Of a stretch of 64,000 nucleotides of DNA, positions 56,782-64,000 are shown in pieces; positions within the stretch are counted from its first letter, which is position 1, and every line of letters begins with the position of its first letter. The notes under the pieces are model-generated. The model searched no databases, was not told where the DNA came from, and saw only the letters and a list, made by a program, of their open reading frames with translations. The stretch covers positions 263,411,706 through 263,475,705 of the forward strand of contig CM046877.1 in the NCBI GenBank assembly GCA_025667525.1, read 5' to 3'. This DNA comes from Glebionis coronaria. Its lineage: Eukaryota > Streptophyta > Magnoliopsida > Asterales > Asteraceae. A program made the translations under genes and the position numbers.

Positions 56782-59441
56782 TTTAACACCCCACCATGGC
56801 GGAATATGGGGTGCGACGTATGGATATCATCACAACAAACGGTGTCTCTATAGAGAAAACTAAAATGCAAAATATAATGACATAAATGGCGACACAATGT
56901 CATGACAATATCTCAACAATGCAGGAGTCTAGGTAAGTAGGTAACAGTCCTACCTCTTACCCAAGACAAACAAATAACACTAACAATCAACATATAGGTT
57001 CATAATATCACTCAAAGAAACAAACAGCAAAATAAACTAAGAAGGAACGGGGATCTCCTTCTAAATGCATTCCTACTCGACTCCAATCCTAGCCAAATAA
57101 GTTCTCATGCTTAACCACGTTATCACCTGAAAGAGACACTAAAACACGTCAACATAAAGTTGGTGAGAGTCATAGGTTTAGACTCCAACACAAGACAAGT
57201 CATAAGCTGTGATTACCATAAACAAATAAACATATGGACAATGCGCTACAATTATGTATTAACAACTAACAATTCAAGATCAAACATTTCAAACCAAAAC
57301 CAAGGCTCCTACCTTGCCAAACAACATGGTACCATAGATGATCACACTATGTACCTATCCCAAGGCCACTACCTTGGCAAACCACAAGGCCACTACCTTG
57401 TCAAACCACAAGGCCACTACCTTGTCAAACCACAAGGCCACTACCTTGTCAAACCATTGGTCCCATAGGCGCCCATACACCTATGTACTTTTCCAATCCA
57501 GATCATACACAAACAAGAATCACATAGCAGTTAATCACATAAATGTACAAGCAAGTCCATCTCAAACCTTAAAAACATTCACAGCATCAATTTATAAATA
57601 AACTCAACACAGTGTCTCTTCCATCCCATCTGGAAGTTAAAATCAATAGTAAACATGGGACTATGAAACTCACCTGATTGCTTCTTCACGAGTCCTCGCA
57701 CTAGCAACAAGCTAACAAACCAAAAACACGCAATCAATACATGACCCAATCACTAAGATGGCTCATCAACCTATGATGGACATCTAACCTACTACCATAT
57801 ATATTCCTCATTTAAATGCTCTAAGCATCCCATTACACCCCTCTATAAAGCCCTTAACTCGTTTTACTCCATAACACATCCCGTTAACATTTGACCAAAA
57901 ACAGTCCCAGTTTTAGGTCTCCAAACTATAAGCCAAATGCCCACCTAAACATACCCATGGTTTCTGTAAAAGGAATATTCATACCCTTACATATGTTGGC
58001 TAACACCTCTAACTTTCTCTAACCTTAAAGCTACTGTTAAGGCCCCGATATACATATATCTACTTTTGTCATTCCAGATTTCCTGATTTTAAACGTACTA
58101 AAAGTTTGTTACCATTAAGGGGTCTTACCCTAAACCACAACCTTAGCCCAAGTGCAGATACTTACTACAATATATAAACCATCTGTCATGTTCGTGAGAA
58201 GATCCCAATGCAATCCTAAGTACCCCAAACAACCCAAAACTTAAAAAGAAAACAGGCTGAATTCAAAACTGCCTTGACCTCCGACTGTTGTAACCTGTTT
58301 TTGACCCACTTCCCGACCTCCAATTTAGTTCTCGTTTCTTGATTTAGAAAGCCAACTCAAATACCTATTCAGGGCTAGCTTGATCGCATCTTGAATGTTC
58401 TTAGAACTCCAGATATGATCAAAACAATGACACCAAAATTCTGCCCAGTTTTTAAAAACGGGTTTAACAAAATCAACCTCATTAATTAACCCTAAACCCT
58501 CTAATTACAAGCCCTAATTCATGTAATCATTATAAAACCATTAATATAACATTAATCTACTGTTTTTATATAAACCCTAACCCTAATCCATCATAAGATG
58601 ATTAAAGAAAACATAAAAACAATTAAAAAGAAAGGGTTTTGAAGGTTTTACCTTTAGAACAATGGAAGATGAAGAAAACCTAATTTTTATGAAGAACCCT
58701 AATTCTCCTCTATGAAACTCACGAATTTTTATTTGTCTCCAGGGATTTATGATCTTTTTGGTAGTAAATAATATAATATATAGGGTGTACATAAAATCCT
58801 AGTCCAAGTATAAGTCCACTTCCTTTTTTTCTCCTCTTTTTCCTTTTTTTTTCTCTTCTAAACCGACCCAAACACCCCTAATTTCGTTTTTTTTCTTTAT
58901 TTTTTTTTCTTTTTATTGTTAATTAATATCTTATTAATATTACCTTAATTTACCTTAATTTATTTCAGCTCCTAAAACTCCCAAAACCTCAAAACCGTAA
59001 AACTAGTCAAATTTACGCGTTTTACCGTAAAAGACGTAAAATATACACTTTTATAAAAAATCTCAAATTTTGAAATAAACATTATAATTAAGTCCTAAAT
59101 GACCTAAAACCATCCTGAAAAATATCCATATGGCTAATTACCTCATCCGAGACCTCTAAATGCTAAACCGTAAATCGTAAAAAATACGATTTTCTATAAT
59201 ACATATACGTATACGTAAACACCAAAATATCACTATTTCATTTCATAGTCACCACTTGTGAGCTCATGAACATGAAATAACCGTTCCTCGATTTACTTAT
59301 GAGTACTCTATACTCATAAACGATAACCACACCAACCTCGTTCACACAAAATAAACACGTAAACACACAAATAAAATAAGCACACATAAAATAACCTAAA
59401 AGTAAGACCAAGTGACGAACCTCAAAACCACGGTTGTCACA
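56782..59441 (-). repeat. element E 3' LTR
   Basis: Starts TTTAACACCCC (TG changed to TT) and ends GGTTGTCACA, next to the purine tract. Contains the 24-bp repeat at 57361-57456. Its terminal bases resemble those of solo LTR C. Confidence 0.85.
57361..57456. repeat. 24-bp tandem repeat with CAAGG/CCTTG hairpin, four units
   Basis: The unit CAAGGCCACTACCTTGTCAAACCA is repeated at 57361, 57385, 57409 and 57433, the first with one change, and a diverged unit lies at about 57301. Each unit holds CAAGG and CCTTG as a short inverted repeat. Confidence 0.92.
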
Positions 59442-61500
59442 TCACTCCCTCCTAATAGAAATCTCGTCCCGAGATTTACTCCTTAGGATCAAACACACAA
59501 CCACAAATCATATGAGGATACTTGTTCTAAATGAACTCCTCTCATTTCCACGTAAACCTCAGTTTAGGTTTCAAAATACCACATATACAAACCAAAAATA
59601 ATTAAACTCATCGCCAAACTCTTGACCTCACAGTCAATAAATCTCACAGATAATTCTTTGATAAAAACAAAGACTCTTATTAATACCAGTCCCGAATAAC
59701 CGTTCATGCAAAATGCATTCTCACACAACCTTTACCAATCTTAATACATGAAATGTATCATGTATACAACTCATTTCCCCCAGGTAATTCTATGCTCATA
59801 AGCTAATGGTCCGATCTTTCCAATGATCATAAATAGACCTACAAAACTCTACCTCAACTCTTCCATTTTACCAAAACGTACCACCCGTTACTATGGGTGA
59901 AACTTCCTACATACTTTGTCACTAGCTCTAATGGTTTCCTCCTTTTCTACATAACATCCCTTGTTGCTCTTCTTTCCACAAACACCATTTCCACATCGGT
60001 AGCCTCTTTTACCAATTCTAGTCCACATTAGGGACAACTCACCCTATCCTTTCATACAGTGCCTCAAATGGCATTTATCGACTACGTCCCTTTTCTCCAT
60101 ACGATTGTCCAAGCCACGCAACATACACGTTGACGCGTTCTCTGCTTTAGACAACTCAACTTGTGCAACCTATATCCTTTATCCAAACCACCCTAATACG
60201 TCATCCCTATAGTTCAAGTTCGTCTCAGCTTCACTTCATTCTTCTTATTCCACGCCTCATCAACCATGCTTGCCTTTCCCAGATGGTACTTGGCCTTGCA
60301 ATTTTCTTTCATCACTTAACTCCACCCACCATCTTTTCCAAATGTTCAATCAAGATGATTAAATATGTGTTGGAGACGTTCATGATCCGTATAGATCATT
60401 CTCTACGTCTCGTACACCAAAATGCCTCTAACATTCTAGGCAGATATAACAGTCTAGCTCCACTAACGAAGTCTTATCTAGTTCTTCCAAGTCTTCAGTT
60501 CTTGCAACGTATAAGCAATCGCCTTTCTTTGTTGTTCTCGTACACATCCAAATCCTTGCTCCACGTGTCGTCATGCTTCGCAAATTCACCCAGTCCTTCC
60601 GATAATGCCAAGATCGGCTCATTATCCAATCCACCTCTTCAGCCTCCAAAACGCTCCCTCATCCTTCTTCACTTCACCCTTGCTGGTTCCATGATATGCC
60701 ACCACCTCTACTGCTCATCCTCGTAAACTTAATCCTAAAACTTACTCTTGAAAATCTCACGTATAACTCCCTTTCCTAACAACTCCAAATCTAACACATA
60801 ATTCGCCTCATCCTCCTTCTAAGATTTGAGTAGGTCAAAATGTCGTCGATGCTCCCGATGACAACTCGTTTATATACGTTCATGCACACTCGATTCATTG
60901 ACTCCATGAGAACCGCTAGTGCTTTGGCGAAGCCAAATGCATAACCGTAAACCCAAAGCGTTCATACAACATCCTTAGCAATTTCAACTATGTCCTCCTC
61001 ACACCCTCTCTTAGCGGCAACACGAATAAATTTCTTGCAATTTCTAACAGCTCTTGTTTTTAAATCACTCCATCAGCGATTTTCCTTGGAAAGACACTAA
61101 CTACAACTCTTCTCACCTCTCCTACTTGCTCTATTCATGGTTCTACCTCAAAGTAATAGGCAACCTTACTAAGTTTCAGGAAATTTTCAGAAAGCATACA
61201 TGCCTTACGAAACATATCCCTTTCCAACACTCCCTATGGCGCGTTACTTGTGCCAATAACCATATATTATGCAACCTCTATTCATCTCCCTTGACACTCC
61301 TAAGAGACCTCATGACCACATTAGTTCGTCTACGAAATTCTTTCCTCCCCACTAAGGGCATTCCGACCGTTCTCTCATGGTCACCTACTAAATCGTGTAG
61401 GCGCGACCCAGTCTTTCATACGACTACCTCAACGCTCCCGAACAATACGTAACCAAAAGTACATCCTGAATCCACCAGATACGATCAACGAATCAAACCC
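59442..61500 (-). pseudogene. element E pol remnants (integrase, chromodomain, RT)
   Basis: Minus-strand fragments in several frames keep family strings. The chromodomain end reads FTWK.EEFI.NKYPHM (near 59530-59570). Integrase C-terminus shows RVVRFGK, FVGLFMII and IGPLAYE (about 59800-59900) and MPFEALYERIG (near 60030-60065). RNase H shows NEPILALSEGLGEF (near 60600), and RT shows FGFAKALAVLMESMNRV and the catalytic-site relic SIDDILTYS (about 60828-60950). Order and motifs are those of a Tekay/Del chromovirus. Plus-strand open frames here are shadows. Confidence 0.82.
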
Positions 61501-63733
61501 ACGGATAACTTAAAGACATTTCACGTGCACCAGTTAAAACAAGTCAAAAACCACTAGACTCAAAAGGAAACTCAAACCCAAAACGTGTATCAATTCAAAA
61601 TGACACATGAAAACGAAAAATAATCCAAAAAAACACCCAATGGCAACCAAACATATTACGCCCCGCGACATATTATTTAAACCGTGCAAAAGATCGGCTT
61701 TTCCAAAAGAATATATTTTTATTTATTTTATTTGCTTTTCTTTTTTACCTCCCCACCTCTATGTGACTCAAACAATCTACTAACAACCCTCTTGACGAAC
61801 TCTAAACTCAACTTAAAGACTAGGTATCCTGTGCATCCCAAATCATAAAAATAAAACTACTATTCAAACTCAACCTTGAACCCGACACTTGTACAACAAT
61901 TCCGACCAGTCCACTGACCTCCCATGACTATACATTCTGGATATTTGAAAAGTACGTTCCGAGTACATAATTTTAGGCTTTTGAATCACCCAAAAAGCTT
62001 TAAAAACGAACCAGTTATGACCAAAACAATTTTATGCTTGTTGTTTTAAAAAACTAAAGAATAGACTTAGTGATCAATGCAATCCTTTTAAATGAAAGAT
62101 ATAATTGTATGTGAAATATTCATAGACTCCATTTAACCTTGTTTTAATAATTATATATGACGTGAATCGGTTATACCCCATTATATAAACTATGTAAGTA
62201 GAAAGAAATTTTTCTTCGCTTTATTTTAAAGAAAGTCTTTTAGAATTTGAAATAAATAAGTGTTGATTAAAAGAAATCTTATGTTACATCCTGTTTCAAA
62301 CACGACTCCAACACCTTACCCTTATTTTACCGAATACAACCAATTATCTAACCCTATATAGATTTCCAAGTCCCCCTTTTCCATATACCAACCAACAGAA
62401 ATGTAAGACTCAACCTAAAAGATTTCATTATCCCAAAAGAAATCTCAATTTTATTTCAAGAGACTTAAAACCAAGAACACCATTTTAAAACGTACACGTG
62501 AAATACGAACTTAAAGTATACGCTACCAGACACAGTTCAAAAGATTCAAAACGTCGTTGAAACTCCATCAAACTCCAGCACCATAAAACACGAACAAACA
62601 CAAGGTACGTTCAAGTTATTATAACTAGTGAACGACCATATACCATAACTTAACACCTAGTAGTATATATACATCCGCATATATATACCTATTAAATTAC
62701 CCAAAACATACTCGTTACCATACATGTCGGATCAACCAATCACGTCATACACTCGTTTTCCACACAGGTAATCACCATCTCACCGTGCCACAACAAGGCA
62801 TAAAGCCCACCTCCAAAACCAAACCATATCGTGTGACCCCACAATCACACAACACAACTATAACCCAGAACATATAAGACAAAAAGAACAATAGCCATAT
62901 CATAGGCAGCCATTACATAAACCCATATATTATACGTATACCCAAAATCTACATCTCATCATATACAAGCATGTACTAACCCTCTTTCATGCAACCATAC
63001 TTGGGAACCCATTGAAGTTGTGGTACTTGTATAACTATGTTGGCCACCATACTTATACAATTACCCTTTCCCCAATGCACTCCCTCCTATGATGACACTT
63101 ATAAGAATCAATACAACATATAACACATAAATCCATCTACTCACATAAGCTCATAACCACATAACCAATAAGATCCAAAACTCCATATTAAAATAACATA
63201 GTAAAACTCTTGGAATACAAAAATCCATAGTCTAGCTAAAACAGTATAGACTAAATCCAAAACAAAACATAATCAGTTATAAGTCATGTCGCCCATAAGA
63301 GTGGAAACCGCTTAAAATCCTTCATATCCACCTACTCCTCCTAACTCGAACAACCACATGATTCTTAGGGAACATGACTTAAACATCAAAAGACAAAAAA
63401 AACATACCTCAAGTACATAAAGTAACCCAATAAAAGTTAGAAACTACTATGTAACAAATTATGTACTATAATGTACAATATAAGCAAAATACGACAATGA
63501 CTAGCGTGGATGATTATGGTTCAACCCGTACTACTCACACCCCGAAAGGAAAATAACATGTGGCTAAGTATGAACTTACTATGGTTCAATTCATACTAGT
63601 CAAAACATCACAATAAATAACATCCAAACACATCAATTTATATAAAATGCACACATACTCCTATGACGGCTATATGCAGGGACCCTTAAGCTATAGACTA
63701 GGCTACGCGACTAGGCAACCTAATTCTCTATAA
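61501..63733 (-). other. element E gag/leader region, unreadable
   Basis: By position this should hold protease, gag and leader, but no frame longer than about 60 codons with recognisable motifs was seen on the minus strand. It is either deeply decayed or replaced. Confidence 0.5.
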
Positions 63734-63749
63734 CCTGGCTCTGATACCA
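63734..63749 (-). other. element E primer-binding site (tRNA-Met)
   Basis: The minus strand reads TGGTATCAGAGCCAGG three bases inside the LTR, a full match to the usual tRNA-Met primer site. Its intactness contrasts with the decayed coding region. Confidence 0.9.
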
Positions 63750-63752
63750 TTC

Positions 63753-64000
63753 TGTAACACCCCACCATGGCGGAATATGGGGTGCGACGTATGGATATCA
63801 TCACAACAAACGTGTCTCTATAGAGAAAACTAAAATGCAAAATATAATGACATAAATGGCGACACAATGTCATGACAATATCTCAACAATGCAGGAGTCT
63901 AGGTAAGTAGGTAACAGTCCTACCTCTTACCCAAGACAAACAAATAACACTAACAATCAACATATAGGTTCATAATATCACTCAAAGAAACAAACAGCAA
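63753..64000 (-). repeat. element E 5' LTR, inner end only
   Basis: TGTAACACCCCACCATGG and the following sequence match the left LTR from 56782 onward. The remainder is outside the window. Confidence 0.92.

Larger units (their letters stand above)
56782..64000 (-). mobile_element. gypsy/Tekay-like element E, heavily decayed, runs off the window
   Basis: The left (3') LTR 56782-59441 and the start of the right (5') LTR at 63753 share TAACACCCCACCATGGCGGAATATG and the following bases. On the minus strand the primer site TGGTATCAGAGCCAGG (63734-63749) adjoins the right LTR, and a purine tract ATTAGGAGGGAGTGA adjoins the left LTR. Between them are decayed minus-strand RT and integrase. The right end and target duplication are outside the window. 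The two LTR stretches visible are almost identical over about 245 bases although pol is badly decayed. Confidence 0.87.

Noticed and set aside
60163..61452. Plus-strand frames of 187 and 132 codons
   Set aside because: They are opposite to element E's decayed minus-strand pol, which carries recognisable RT and integrase motifs.

Overview
This is nuclear DNA of a plant, almost certainly a daisy-family (Asteraceae) species. About 85-90% of the window is nested LTR retrotransposons, the only host-gene trace is a mitochondrial-type single-stranded-DNA-binding protein (mtSSB) fragment with plant introns, and the retroelement proteins read like the copia and gypsy proteins common in Tanacetum, Artemisia and Chrysanthemum assemblies. 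The organism call is inference from remembered protein resemblance; no search was run. I saw no bacterial-type gene, CRISPR array, rRNA or tRNA gene.

Layout, left to right. Copia element A (+ strand, 3' part only) covers 1-15481. Its extra 3' reading frame is split by a complete minus-strand Athila-like gypsy element N (1629-11019; LTRs 1629-3601 and 9048-11019; duplicated target CCCAC). N keeps gag and protease but has no reverse transcriptase or integrase. A short spacer with a fold-back MITE (about 15742-15943) leads to gypsy/Tekay-type chromovirus D (15957-26669, + strand, duplicated target CTTGT). D has a decayed gag-pol with three intron-like interruptions in gag. Copia element B (27275 to about 42740, + strand) is a distant relative of A. 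Its RNase H is split by a reverse-oriented solo LTR, C (33967-37385, target GATAG), and its 3' LTR is missing. The segment 42760-47487 is low-copy-looking DNA with two mtSSB exons, a 25-bp repeat array and a (TA)n tract. Copia element F (SIRE-like, 47488 to about 53475) is cut off after its protease. It is followed by a minus-strand LTR-like block G (about 53542-56781) and a minus-strand Tekay-like gypsy element E (56782 to past the window end).

How the parts work together: each autonomous family would make Gag (particle), protease, integrase, reverse transcriptase and RNase H from one LTR-driven RNA primed by a host tRNA. The primer sites are tRNA-Met type for B, D, E and F and tRNA-Asp type for N. 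Nearly all copies here carry stops or frameshifts, so they are relics. N, with LTRs only about 1% different, is the youngest and must have been moved by proteins supplied in trans.

The most interesting signals are non-coding. (1) A and B share about 110-bp tandem units in the 3' untranslated region, each with a hairpin around an invariant ATCCG loop and with a compensatory stem change. (2) Element B scatters an AAGTACYGCTA-like motif through LTR, coding and untranslated parts in both orientations, and A, F, N, D, E and G each have their own different motif array. (3) D has gag introns and a pair of leader hairpins with the same loop but different stems. (4) N repeats a hairpin plus polypurine-tract module. 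(5) A and B encode a conserved 3' protein of unknown function.
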